A DNA stretch of 64,000 nucleotides from Klebsiella sp. WP3-W18-ESBL-02 (GCF_014168815.1 NZ_AP021972.1:3844001-3908000), one strand, 5' to 3'; counted from the stretch's first letter, positions 53,658 through 62,188 are shown. Numbers and translations are program-made. Notes: generated from the letters alone by a model not told the origin.

Positions 53658-54852
53658 GGAAGGTGCGAATAAGCGGGGAAATTCTTCTCGGCTGACTCAG
53701 CCATTTCATTTCTTCATGTTTGAGCCGATTTTTTCTCCCGTAAATGCCTTGAATCAGCCTATTTAGACCGTTTCTTCGCCATTTAAGGCGTTATTCCCAG
53801 TTTTTAGTGAGATCTCTCCCACTGACGTATCATTTGGTCCGCCCGAAACAGGTTGGCCAGCGTGAATAACATCGCCAGTTGGTTATCGTTTTTCAGCAAC
53901 CCCTTGTATCTGGCTTTCACGAAGCCGAACTGTCGCTTGATGATGCGAAATGGGTGCTCCACCTTGGCCCGGATGCTGGCTTTCATGTATTCGATGTTGA
54001 TGGCCGTTTTGTTCTTGCGTGGATGCTGTTTCAAGGTTCTTACCTTGCCGGGGCGCTCGGCGATCAGCCAGTCCACATCCACCTCGGCCAGCTCCTCGCG
54101 CTGTGGCGCCCCTTGGTAGCCGGCATCGGCTGAGACAAATTGCTCCTCTCCATGAAGCAGATTACCCAGCTGATTGAGGTCATGCTCGTTGGCCGCGGTG
54201 GTGACCAGGCTGTGGGTCAGGCCACTCTTGGCATCGACACCAATGTGGGCCTTCATGCCAAAGTGCCACTGATTGCCTTTCTTGGTCTGATGCATCTCCG
54301 GATCGCGTTGCTGCTCTTTGTTCTTGGTCGAGCTGGGTGCCTCAATGATGGTGGCATCGACCAAGGTGCCTTGAGTCATCATGACGCCTGCTTCGGCCAG
54401 CCAGCGATTGATGGTCTTGAACAATTGGCGGGCCAGTTGATGCTGCTCCAGCAGGTGGCGGAAATTCATGATGGTGGTGCGGTCAGGCAAGGCGCTATCC
54501 AGGGATAACCGGGCAAACAGACGCATGGAGGCGATTTCGTACAGAGCATCTTCCATCGCGCCATCGCTCAGGTTGTACCAATGCTGCATGCAGTGAATGC
54601 GTAGCATGGTTTCCAGCGGATAAGGTCGCCGGCCATTACCAGCCTTGGGGTAAAACGGCTCGATGACTTCCACCATGTTTTGCCATGGCAGAATCTGCTC
54701 CATGCGGGACAAGAAAATCTCTTTTCTGGTCTGACGGCGCTTACTGCTGAATTCACTGTCGGCGAAGGTGAGTTGATGACTCATGATGAACCCTGTTCCA
54801 TGGCTCCAGATGACAAACATGATCTCATATCAGGGACTTGTTCGCACCTTCC
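53658..54852. mobile_element. Insertion sequence IS5, complete
   Basis: 1195 bp, exactly the length of IS5. Terminal repeats are GGAAGGTGCGAATAAG on the left and CTTGTTCGCACCTTCC on the right (15 of 16 bases match as inverted repeats). The transposase gene is intact. It is flanked by a CTAG duplication, so this is a simple single insertion into AT-rich accessory DNA. Confidence 0.97.
53804..54820 (-). CDS. insH: IS5 transposase (InsH type)
   Basis: 338 residues (326 if the internal ATG at 54782-54784, beginning MSHQLTFADSEFSS, is used). DDE transposase of the IS5 family, with DUF772-like N-terminus (PYPLETMLRIHCMQHWYNLS), the first Asp in LVDATIIEAPSS, the second in VSADAGYQG and the Glu in KASIRAKVEHPFRI. 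Matches E. coli IS5 InsH essentially throughout as I remember it. Intact, so the element may be active. Confidence 0.97.
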   Translation of the reverse strand: MFVIWSHGTGFIMSHQLTFADSEFSSKRRQTRKEIFLSRMEQILPWQNMVEVIEPFYPKAGNGRRPYPLETMLRIHCMQHWYNLSDGAMEDALYEIASMRLFARLSLDSALPDRTTIMNFRHLLEQHQLARQLFKTINRWLAEAGVMMTQGTLVDATIIEAPSSTKNKEQQRDPEMHQTKKGNQWHFGMKAHIGVDAKSGLTHSLVTTAANEHDLNQLGNLLHGEEQFVSADAGYQGAPQREELAEVDVDWLIAERPGKVRTLKQHPRKNKTAINIEYMKASIRAKVEHPFRIIKRQFGFVKARYKGLLKNDNQLAMLFTLANLFRADQMIRQWERSH

Positions 54853-54856
54853 CTAG
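54853..54856. repeat. IS5 target-site duplication, right copy
   Basis: CTAG directly after the right IS5 end. Confidence 0.9.
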
Positions 54857-54860
54857 TGGG

Positions 54861-55028
54861 ATGCGTGAGGTTGACGGTTCCCCATTTTATTTATCAGAGA
54901 ACGAGATCTCTTCATCTTTTGGAGTAAATGCAAGTTTAAATAGTAATGGCGTAATTATGTATCAATGTGAAGGAGGGCCTTCAATAGATAGTATCCAGGT
55001 CAATGATGGTGAAATTTATGAGATTTAA
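54861..55028 (+). pseudogene. Small open frame abutting IS5, possible gene fragment
   Basis: 55 codons from the ATG at 54861, 4 bp after the IS5 duplication, to a TAA at 55026. The product (MREVDGSPFYLSENEISSSF, then a hydrophilic rest ending in VNDGEIYEI) is not one I recognise. Restoring the sequence without IS5 gives a TAG stop a few codons upstream, so no longer gene is reconstructed. It may be a remnant of an older gene or a small native gene. The long in-frame extension into IS5 is an artefact of the insertion. Confidence 0.35.
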
Positions 55029-55101
55029 AAGTTAGTACTTGAAGTGGCCAGCTTCGTACAAAATAAATTATAAAGTTATATTGGGGGGTTATAAAGGATA
55101 A

Positions 55102-55132
55102 GAATAGCGTCCGCTATTCGCTCATAGCGGAC
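55102..55132. other. Nested, mutually exclusive hairpins
   Basis: Two inverted repeats share one arm: GAATAGCG/CGCTATTC (55102-55119) and GTCCGCTAT/ATAGCGGAC (55109-55132). Only one can form at a time. It lies about 55 bp after the stop of the minus-strand GNAT gene and has no U-tract. Short elements with ATAGCGGAC arms recur between enterobacterial genes in my memory. Confidence 0.5.
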
Positions 55133-55187
55133 CTTCAGATCCAAGAGGCTGTCCGCTTGGTACTGTGAGTTCAACCGATGGATGCAA

Positions 55188-55640
55188 TCAGTCCAATGTT
55201 TTTGAGAAACAGACAGCTTCTTCTCTTCCTATGTATGGGCCATAATTATCAATACGAACATATCCATTTTTCTCGTAAAAATTGACGGCCCGTTGGTTGA
55301 TATGTCGGGTTTCCAGCTTCAGTTCTCGATATCCCATTTGCTTTGCAGAGGTTTCCAGAAAAGTAAGTAATGCACTCCCCACGCCTGGCTCGCTTCGGTC
55401 CGAAAACATTCTTTTAAGCTCAGCTATGTTTTGTGTTAATGGGCGGATAGCTCCGCATCCTATCGCATAGCCATGTACATTTTTTGCCAATGCCCATACT
55501 GCTTTGTCATTGTTCATCGCTTCAACGGTGAAGTTGGTTTTGCCATTATCGCCAGTAATAGCGGCAAGTTCAGCTGACAGCATCTCGATTAAGCGATAAG
55601 ATTCTGAAGAAAATGGATCTGATTTCTCTACTGTTATCAT
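55188..55640 (-). CDS. GNAT family N-acetyltransferase
   Basis: 150 residues from the ATG at 55638-55640; an extension to 55700 is in frame but lacks a GNAT-like sequence. Acetyl-CoA site motif region SDRSEPGVGSALLTFLETSA near residue 95 and the YRELKLETRHINQRAVNFYEKNGYVRI C-terminal half are typical of single-domain GNATs. Substrate unknown. It has moderately low GC content and lies in the accessory segment. Confidence 0.85.
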   Translation of the reverse strand: MITVEKSDPFSSESYRLIEMLSAELAAITGDNGKTNFTVEAMNNDKAVWALAKNVHGYAIGCGAIRPLTQNIAELKRMFSDRSEPGVGSALLTFLETSAKQMGYRELKLETRHINQRAVNFYEKNGYVRIDNYGPYIGREEAVCFSKTLD

Positions 55641-55894
55641 GGTTATATCCTGCAAAGGGAGTTCAACCAAAATATAGTACCCTGCCTGAAAAAGCATCAT
55701 CCTGGAACAAGTAATGGGGCAACACTGATTTGTGGCTTTATTGGGGCTTCTCGCTCACAGAAGATCTTCATCGCTGCCCGCCGCTGCCGACGTTATCTAA
55801 AACGGCAACCCGCTTATTCGTCTACACTTCGCCTGAATTGATGCACATATTGTGCAGTGCAAGCACTCCTGCGGGCTGGCGGAAATAAATAACG

Positions 55895-56515
55895 ATGAAA
55901 GTAATACTGGTAAGGCATGCTGAAACAGAGTGGAATCTAAGCAGGATAATCCAGGGGCATAGCGATAGCCCGATTACCCCCCGGGGTATGCGAGAAACAT
56001 CGGCATTACTGGCCGCACTGTTGGAAAGCGCCTACCCGATAGCATGTATTTACAGCTCTCCTCTCGGGCGCGCACGGCAGATGGGGTTGAGCCTGGCAAA
56101 AGGCCTTCACTGCCCACTGATCATTGAACCGTCACTAAAAGAACAGGCTTTTGGTCGTTTTGAAGGGCTCGCATCCGCGCAGCTCACGCGCAGCCATCCG
56201 GATGATGTAAATGCGCTATTCATGCACGATGCAAACTATTGCCCTCCTGAAGGGGAAACTCTGGCTCAGGCTACCCAGCGAATCATGGATTTCTTTTGTC
56301 ACCTGCAAATAGCCAATCAGCATCAGACGGTTTGTGTGGTGTCTCACGGCCAGGTTAGCCAAGGCGTTCTGGCGCAGCTAAAAGAGGGGGTTATCGATAA
56401 TTTTTCTCGCTACGCCCAGCCCAATGCGAGCTACTCTGTTCTGGAATGGGTAGACGGGAAATGCACAAATCTTCAATGGGGAATGGCTACACATCTCATG
56501 AAATTAGCAAGATAG
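55895..56515 (+). CDS. Histidine phosphatase family protein (phosphoglycerate-mutase-like)
   Basis: 206 residues. The phosphohistidine motif is LVRHAETEWN (His8 within RHA), the second catalytic His is in VVSHGQVSQG, and a second Arg lies in YSSPLGRARQ. This is the CobC/GpmB-like broad phosphatase architecture without lid insertions. The substrate cannot be told from sequence. It stands alone in the accessory segment. Confidence 0.85.
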   Translation: MKVILVRHAETEWNLSRIIQGHSDSPITPRGMRETSALLAALLESAYPIACIYSSPLGRARQMGLSLAKGLHCPLIIEPSLKEQAFGRFEGLASAQLTRSHPDDVNALFMHDANYCPPEGETLAQATQRIMDFFCHLQIANQHQTVCVVSHGQVSQGVLAQLKEGVIDNFSRYAQPNASYSVLEWVDGKCTNLQWGMATHLMKLAR

Positions 56516-56658
56516 CGTCTTTGGGGTATGACGACGAACGGAACAACGTTTATCCTGACCACTCGCAGAGCGCCCGCCCCTGGTTTTGCTGGCTGAAGCG
56601 CGGCAAGCATACTCTGCGTATCCAATAATCAGCGATAAAAAGCCACGCCAATGGCCTC

Positions 56659-57162
56659 TTAGCGGATAAACGTTCTTTTTACGCGCACGGATGTTATGAA
56701 ATACGGAATCCAAATAAACGCTGATATCACATTTCTGAAAACAGGAACAAGCTCATTATAGCCAATATTTACGCCGGGAATTAACCTATAAAGCATATAG
56801 AGATTTAATGACATTGTTACTACAATAGATATCAAAAACAGAATATAAAGCTTGGGTAAAAATCTTTTCTTTCTCAAGAAAAAGGAAAGTACCGTCAGCG
56901 AAAATAAAAACTCTACGGCATAAATAGCAAGAGAGAGTGCAAAGAAGGTTTTCGCGCTGACATTCAAGTGCGTATAATTCTCGGCCATAAATTTAAATGC
57001 ATCTGTCATTGCAAACAGATACCCCGCAGCGGTAACCACTAACCCGATGAGAGGTAAAAATAAAAAACCGCCAATTTTCCTGAAATGTTTTTCTTCACAG
57101 ATATCGCAAAATTCTCTTTCCTGAGGTATGGCTACCCCGCACTTTATACATCCCCATTCCAT
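56659..57162 (-). CDS. DUF2569-like membrane protein with N-terminal zinc ribbon
   Basis: 167 residues. The N-terminus carries CIKC and CDIC cysteine pairs (about residues 5-8 and 18-21), then a GGFLFLPLIGL stretch and about four transmembrane segments, the arrangement seen in DUF2569 proteins. Function unknown. AT-rich. It could be a membrane stress or lipid-associated protein but nothing here shows it. Confidence 0.65.
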   Translation of the reverse strand: MEWGCIKCGVAIPQEREFCDICEEKHFRKIGGFLFLPLIGLVVTAAGYLFAMTDAFKFMAENYTHLNVSAKTFFALSLAIYAVEFLFSLTVLSFFLRKKRFLPKLYILFLISIVVTMSLNLYMLYRLIPGVNIGYNELVPVFRNVISAFIWIPYFITSVRVKRTFIR

Positions 57163-57444
57163 AAACGATCCTTTGATATATTTTTATAGTTGTTATGATA
57201 CTAAAACAAGCATATCACAGAGGCAAGTGAACAAAATAATAGAAAACACCCCAGTAATTGTTATCTAAAGCACTATTTAAGGTAAATTTGACAGTATTAG
57301 TATTCATCTTTTAAGACACAGCTCAGGGGAGCTATTTCCCCATCCCGATAGACATTTCAAATCCATCATGATTGGCGGCCAAACCAGAGGGGCCGGAGGC
57401 TTCCGTCCCCCAACGCCTGGTCGTTTCAGAAGCCGCCCTTTCCC

Positions 57445-58011
57445 TCAGATGCAGGGCCCGGTGGCACATCCGTACATCATGTACAGTGGGAACAAAGGGA
57501 CTAAGGGGATCATGGCGATCTCGCCAAGGGAGCTTAACGTTTTAGTCTTATCATTGATTGATACCACAACGGGCTGTTCTAACCGATACTCTGCAGCCAG
57601 TTCTGGCGCGTACGATGAAGACCAAAACCCCGTCGCTTTAAACAAAATACCGAGGCGATCGTTATCAATCTGCACCGCATGATACTGATTGACCAGCTCG
57701 GCATGCTGCCCGGCATCCAGTTTGCGTTTATCCACCACAACCACGTATTCCGCCGTCACTTCATGTTGATCGACAACAAAGTTAACCCGCACGCCAGAAG
57801 CCTGCTGGTGAAAACGTTCATAAAATGTCTTATAACGCTGATATTCTTGGGGGAAGCCGGTACGGAAAAAACGATAACTGTACTTCGCCGAGCTGGCGAT
57901 AATGCCGGAGTCAACCGGTTTTACCGCCACAATAGTATCCGTAGGCGGTAAGTTTGGCGCACTGGTACATCCTACGAGCATCACCACCACCAGCAATAAA
58001 TATTTGATCAT
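57445..58011 (-). CDS. Uncharacterised lipoprotein
   Basis: 188 residues with a signal peptide and lipobox (LVVVMLVGCTS; lipidated Cys at about residue 15). The rest is a mostly soluble domain ending in a hydrophobic segment and YMMYGCATGPCI. The Asn at +3-+5 after the Cys does not suggest inner-membrane retention, so outer membrane is likely. Not a family I recognise. A GC-rich gap of about 280 bp separates it from the DUF2569-like gene upstream in transcription order. Confidence 0.7.
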   Translation of the reverse strand: MIKYLLLVVVMLVGCTSAPNLPPTDTIVAVKPVDSGIIASSAKYSYRFFRTGFPQEYQRYKTFYERFHQQASGVRVNFVVDQHEVTAEYVVVVDKRKLDAGQHAELVNQYHAVQIDNDRLGILFKATGFWSSSYAPELAAEYRLEQPVVVSINDKTKTLSSLGEIAMIPLVPLFPLYMMYGCATGPCI

Positions 58012-58260
58012 TTTCAGCCGTTCCTGTTCGCTATTTTTTCTGTAACATCAAAAGATTGTTTTAACACCTGGAGTACACCTGTCTCTCCCTGTTTAGCACA
58101 CCGCCGTCCCATTATTAACGCCCAAATTTTTCCTGGCAGCGTGTTTTTTCCGAAAAGCACTTTCCCGCGATTTTTTTTGACTGACTTTTAATTGATTTAA
58201 AAGCACTTTTTAAACATCCCCCTCCTCTGCCTAAACATCATCCATGATTAACACTTGATC

Positions 58261-58282
58261 AGGTAGAACGATCGTTCTACCT
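58261..58282. promoter_or_regulatory. Perfect 22-bp palindromic operator of the TetR regulator
   Basis: Self-complementary over 22 bp: half-site AGGTAGAACGA and its mirror. It ends 7 bp before the TetR start codon, so the regulator would repress itself. The half AACGATCGTT core is a common TetR operator shape. Confidence 0.75.
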
Positions 58283-58289
58283 TTAAAGC

Positions 58290-58868
58290 ATGAACAGAAA
58301 GCCAAGTGACACACGAGAAAAAATCCTCGCCACCGCTGAACAGCTTATCTATCAGAACGGTATCCACGCCACGGGCATGGACCTTCTGGTAAAGACCTCA
58401 GGCGTCGCAAGGAAGAGTATTTATCGCTATTTTGCGAACAAGGAGGACGTGGCATCGGCCGCGTTGAATGCGCGTGACGAACGGTGGATGCAGTGGTTCA
58501 GAACCGAGTCGGATAAAGGCGAAACGCCTCGGGATCGCATTCTGAACATGTTCACCGTTCTGAAAAGCTGGTTTGAGTCCGAAGGCTTCCGCGGCTGTGC
58601 CTTTATCAACACAGCCGGAGAAGTGGGAGACCCGGACGATCCTGTTCGCCAGATAGCAAAAATGCATAAGCAGAAACTGCTGGATTACACGATCGCGCTC
58701 TGCGAGCAGCTGCACGCAGAACACCCTGTCGTTCTGGCCAGACAGCTGCTGATGTTGATCGAGGGGGCAATCACCATGACATACGTGATGGGCGATCGGA
58801 ACGCCGCTGACGACGCACGGGACGTGGCAAACGTTTTGCTGGAACGGCTCTCGGCCGGGCCTGAGTAA
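58290..58868 (+). CDS. TetR/AcrR-family repressor
   Basis: 192 residues. TetR_N helix-turn-helix (ILATAEQLIYQNGIHATGMD, then SIYRYFANKEDV), followed by a C-terminal domain with FEGCAF-type helix (ESEGFRGCAFINTA), a region found in small regulators that sense lipophilic compounds. A perfect palindrome overlaps its promoter. A SnoaL-like gene follows 45 bp downstream on the same strand and is probably co-regulated. Confidence 0.9.
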   Translation: MNRKPSDTREKILATAEQLIYQNGIHATGMDLLVKTSGVARKSIYRYFANKEDVASAALNARDERWMQWFRTESDKGETPRDRILNMFTVLKSWFESEGFRGCAFINTAGEVGDPDDPVRQIAKMHKQKLLDYTIALCEQLHAEHPVVLARQLLMLIEGAITMTYVMGDRNAADDARDVANVLLERLSAGPE

Positions 58869-58913
58869 CGATTAGGGCGATTCCCTAAAACCGACACGAA
58901 CAGGAATTTTACC

Positions 58914-59390
58914 ATGACTGACACACCCGTACGTCCGCCGCTTCCGCCCTTCACGCTGGAAACGGCCATTGAGAAAGTCCGTCTGGCTGAAGACGGCTGG
59001 AACACCCGCGACGCGGCAAAAGTCGCGCTGGCTTACTCGCTGGATACCCAATGGCGTAACCGTACCGAATTCGCGAGTCATCGTGAAGAAGCCGAAGGGT
59101 TCCTCGCGCGTAAGTGGAAAAAAGAGCTCGAGTACCGACTCATCAAAGAGCTGTGGGCGTTTGGTGGAAACCGTATCGCCGTCCGTTACGCTTACGAATG
59201 GCATGATGACTCAGGTAACTGGTTCCGTTCTTACGGTAACGAAAACTGGGAGTTTGAGGCCGACGGTCTGATGAAACGTCGCTTCGCATGTATCAATGAC
59301 ATGCCAATCAAAGAAAGCGAGCGCAAATTCTTCTGGCCACTGGGGCGTCGTCCTGACGATCACCCAGGCCTGTCTGACCTGGGTCTGTAA
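58914..59390 (+). CDS. SnoaL/NTF2-like protein of the DUF1348 family
   Basis: 158 residues. The conserved DUF1348 blocks KVRLAEDGWNTRDAAKVALA, YSLDTQWRNRTEF, FLARKWKKELEYRL, AVRYAYEWHDDSG and WEFEADGLMKRRFACIND are complete. NTF2-like cone fold with a ligand pocket; enzyme activity unproven. Same strand as the TetR gene and behind its operator, so it is the probable target of that repressor. Confidence 0.9.
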   Translation: MTDTPVRPPLPPFTLETAIEKVRLAEDGWNTRDAAKVALAYSLDTQWRNRTEFASHREEAEGFLARKWKKELEYRLIKELWAFGGNRIAVRYAYEWHDDSGNWFRSYGNENWEFEADGLMKRRFACINDMPIKESERKFFWPLGRRPDDHPGLSDLGL

Positions 59391-59844
59391 TGCCTTGAGC
59401 TATCACGAGTAAGGCCCGCCACATCCGTCGTGACCGGGCTTTACTCAACCCGTCGGCTTCATCGGCCGGCCGTTTACCCTCTGCTCATTGCTCGCACGCA
59501 AATTCAGGGGACACAGCCCCTTCAACATTTTCATTCTTCTCTTTAAACGTGCGACGGGCGAGGTTCCCTCCTGCCTGGCGTTAACACGCATATAAATTTT
59601 TTAACAAAAACCGAAACAAATGTTGATAATGAGAAACATTATCTGCAAAATTCTCATTATCACGCCTAATGCATTCTGGACGAGCCGCAGACGCTCGCTG
59701 GAAGTGATTTGCCCCCACTCAGGAGATCGCCGTCAGATTCAGCGACGCCGCGGTATCCGGGAAAACTGCAGCGCTACGCTGCTTCTTTAACTCACGGAAC
59801 GCATTTTTGGGCCGCCCTTTATCGGCCCATGCGCAGGAATGATG
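59391..59844. other. Intergenic region upstream of iutA
   Basis: About 450 bp. A hairpin follows the DUF1348 stop (AGTAAGGCCCG / CGGGCTTTACT, 59408-59445, one mismatch), a likely transcription end. The Fur box is in the middle. About 195 bp lie between the Fur box and the iutA start, unusually long for a leader, and include a GCAGCG-CTA-CGCTGC hairpin near 59768-59782. No gene is apparent. Confidence 0.6.
59625..59643 (+). promoter_or_regulatory. Fur box upstream of iutA
   Basis: GATAATGAGAAACATTATC matches the 19-bp Fur consensus GATAATGATAATCATTATC at 17 positions. A second partial match (TTCTCATTATC) follows at about 59651-59661. Fur with Fe2+ should repress iutA. Confidence 0.85.
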
Positions 59845-62043
59845 ATGATGACGATCAAAAAGAGCCTCTGGGCGCTCAACCCTTTACTTCTCGCCATGAT
59901 GGCACCCGCGGTGGCGCAAACTACCGATGATGAAAGCATGGTGATCTCCGCCAACCGTAGCAACCGCACGGTAGCGGAAATGGCGCAGACCACCTGGGTG
60001 ATTGAAAACGCCGAACTGGAGCAGCAGATACAGGGCGGTAAAGAGCTCAAAGATGCGCTGGCCCAGCTGATCCCCGGCCTTGACGTAAGTAGCCAGAGCC
60101 GCACCAACTACGGCATGAACGTACGCGGTCGCCCGCTGGTGGTGCTGATTGACGGCGTACGCCTCAACTCTTCGCGCACCGACAGCCGCCAGCTGGACTC
60201 CATAGACCCCTTCAATATCGAACATATTGAAGTCATCTCCGGCGCGACCTCGCTGTACGGCGGCGGCAGTACCGGTGGCCTGATTAATATCGTGACCAAA
60301 AAGGGCCAGCCGGAAACTCAGGTGGAGTTTGAAGCCGGTACGAAAAGCGGCTTCAACAGCAGCAAAGATCACGATGAACGCGTTGCCAGCGCCGTTTCAG
60401 GCGGCAACGATCATATTGCCGGACGGCTGTCGGTGGCGTATCAGAAGTTTGGCGGCTGGTATGATGGCAACGGCGATGCCACCCTGCTGGATAACACCCA
60501 AACCGGGCTGCAGTACTCCGACCGTCTCGATGTGATGGGTACCGGCACGCTGAATATCAATGACACCCAGCAGCTACAGCTGGTGACGCAGTACTATAAA
60601 AGCCAGGGAGACGATGACTACGGCCTGAACCTGGGGAAAGATTTTTCTGCCCTCACCGGTAAAAGCAAACCGTACGTCAGCAGCGGCCTCAGCTCCGACC
60701 GTATTCCCGGTACCGAACGCCACCTGATGAGCCTGCAGTATTCCAACAGCGATTTCCTCGGCCAGGAGCTGGTCGGTCAGGTTTACTATCGCGATGAATC
60801 CTTGAAGTTCTACCCTTTCCCGAGCGTGGATAAAAACTTCAACCTGACAAGCTTCTCGTCATCGCAGCAGGACACAAACCAGTACGGCGCGAAGCTAACG
60901 CTCAACAGCACGCCGTTGGACGGCTGGCAGCTCACCTACGGACTGGATGCCGATCACGAGCGCTTCACCTCTAATCAGATGTATTTCGATAAGCAAAAGG
61001 CCAACGCCTCCGGCGGCTTAAACAACCAGCAGATATACACCACCGGACGCTACCCGAGCTACGATATCAGCAACCTGGCCGCGTTCCTGCAGTCGAGCTA
61101 CGATATCAACGAAATCTTCACCCTCAGCGGCGGCGTGCGCTACCAGTACACCGAGAACCGCGTCGACGATTTCGTGGGCTACAACGAGCAACGTTTAATT
61201 GCCGACGGCAGCGCCCGTTCCGCCGACGCCATTCCCGGCGGCTCAACCGACTACGATAATTACCTCTTTAACGCCGGTCTGTTAGTACACCTTACCGAGC
61301 GCCAGCAGACGTGGTTTAACTTCTCTCAGGGCGTCGAACTCCCGGATCCGGGTAAATACTATGGTCGCGGGCAATACGGAAAGGCGGTGAACGGCCATCT
61401 GCCGCTGGTGAACAGCGTCAACGTCGACGACAGCAAGCTCGAAGGGATCAAGGTGAACTCCTACGAACTCGGCTGGCGCTACACCGGCGACAACCTGCGC
61501 ACGCAGATCGCCGCCTACTACTCGTTGTCCGACAAAAACGTGCAGGCGAATAAAGATCTGACCATCAGCGTGGTGGACGATAAGCGCCGCATCTACGGCG
61601 TAGAGGGCGCGGTGGATTACTTTATTCCAGACAGCGACTGGAGCGCCGGGGGAAATTTCAACGTACTGAAAACCGAATCAAAGGTGGACGGCAGCTGGCA
61701 GAAATATGACGTGAAGGTGGCGAGCCCGTCGAAAGCGACGGCCTACATCGGCTGGGCACCGGACCCGTGGAGCCTGCGCGTGCAGAGCACCACGTCCTTT
61801 AAGCTGAGCGATGATGCAGGTAATGAGATTGATGGCTACACGACGGTCGATCTGCTTGGCAGCTATGCGTTGCCGGTAGGGAAACTGAGCTTTAGCATTG
61901 AAAACCTCTTTGACCGCGACTACACCACCGTCTGGGGACAACGTGCGCCGATGTACTACAGCCCGGGCTATGGCCCTGCCTCGCTGTATGACTACAAAGG
62001 CCGTGGCCGGACGTTTGGGATGAACTACTCAGTACTGTTCTGA
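59845..62043 (+). CDS. iutA: TonB-dependent ferric aerobactin receptor IutA
   Basis: About 732 residues. Four ATGs in a row stand at 59839-59850; I take the third because an AGGA ribosome site at 59835-59838 is six bases away. Signal peptide ending at APAVAQT, TonB box region DDESMVISANRS, plug domain from about 40 to 160, and a 22-strand barrel ending in the outer-membrane terminal Phe (MNYSVLF). The protein follows E. coli IutA almost throughout. It imports ferric aerobactin with TonB-ExbBD. No iucABCD synthesis genes are in the window, so it probably takes up siderophore made by others. Confidence 0.95.
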   Translation: MMTIKKSLWALNPLLLAMMAPAVAQTTDDESMVISANRSNRTVAEMAQTTWVIENAELEQQIQGGKELKDALAQLIPGLDVSSQSRTNYGMNVRGRPLVVLIDGVRLNSSRTDSRQLDSIDPFNIEHIEVISGATSLYGGGSTGGLINIVTKKGQPETQVEFEAGTKSGFNSSKDHDERVASAVSGGNDHIAGRLSVAYQKFGGWYDGNGDATLLDNTQTGLQYSDRLDVMGTGTLNINDTQQLQLVTQYYKSQGDDDYGLNLGKDFSALTGKSKPYVSSGLSSDRIPGTERHLMSLQYSNSDFLGQELVGQVYYRDESLKFYPFPSVDKNFNLTSFSSSQQDTNQYGAKLTLNSTPLDGWQLTYGLDADHERFTSNQMYFDKQKANASGGLNNQQIYTTGRYPSYDISNLAAFLQSSYDINEIFTLSGGVRYQYTENRVDDFVGYNEQRLIADGSARSADAIPGGSTDYDNYLFNAGLLVHLTERQQTWFNFSQGVELPDPGKYYGRGQYGKAVNGHLPLVNSVNVDDSKLEGIKVNSYELGWRYTGDNLRTQIAAYYSLSDKNVQANKDLTISVVDDKRRIYGVEGAVDYFIPDSDWSAGGNFNVLKTESKVDGSWQKYDVKVASPSKATAYIGWAPDPWSLRVQSTTSFKLSDDAGNEIDGYTTVDLLGSYALPVGKLSFSIENLFDRDYTTVWGQRAPMYYSPGYGPASLYDYKGRGRTFGMNYSVLF

Positions 62044-62115
62044 TATGAGAAGCCCTGGGGAGGCGTTGGCAGGGAAGATCTGAAAATATCTTTGATGACT
62101 GTACGTTTAACCCTC

Positions 62116-62139
62116 CCCCTCTCCCCCTCGGAGAGAGGG
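62116..62139. repeat. Dispersed GC-rich inverted repeat (copy 5)
   Basis: CCCTCTCC, CCCTC, GGAGAGAGGG between the convergent iutA and urtA ends, followed by GAGTGAGGGG. It belongs to the family at 21.0, 25.05, 37.2 and 41.8 kb. Confidence 0.7.
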
Positions 62140-62188
62140 CCAGAGTGAGGGGGGCAGACACTCGGCCCCCCTTATCCGCGAGCGAACC

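Noticed and set aside
54783..55028. 81-residue protein starting inside IS5
   Set aside because: The frame crosses the IS5 end and duplication; the part within IS5 is antisense to the transposase start. Only the part after 54861 can be native.
57368..57682. 104-codon frame with a GC-rich start
   Set aside because: Antisense to the lipoprotein gene. The composition is unusual but not coding-like.
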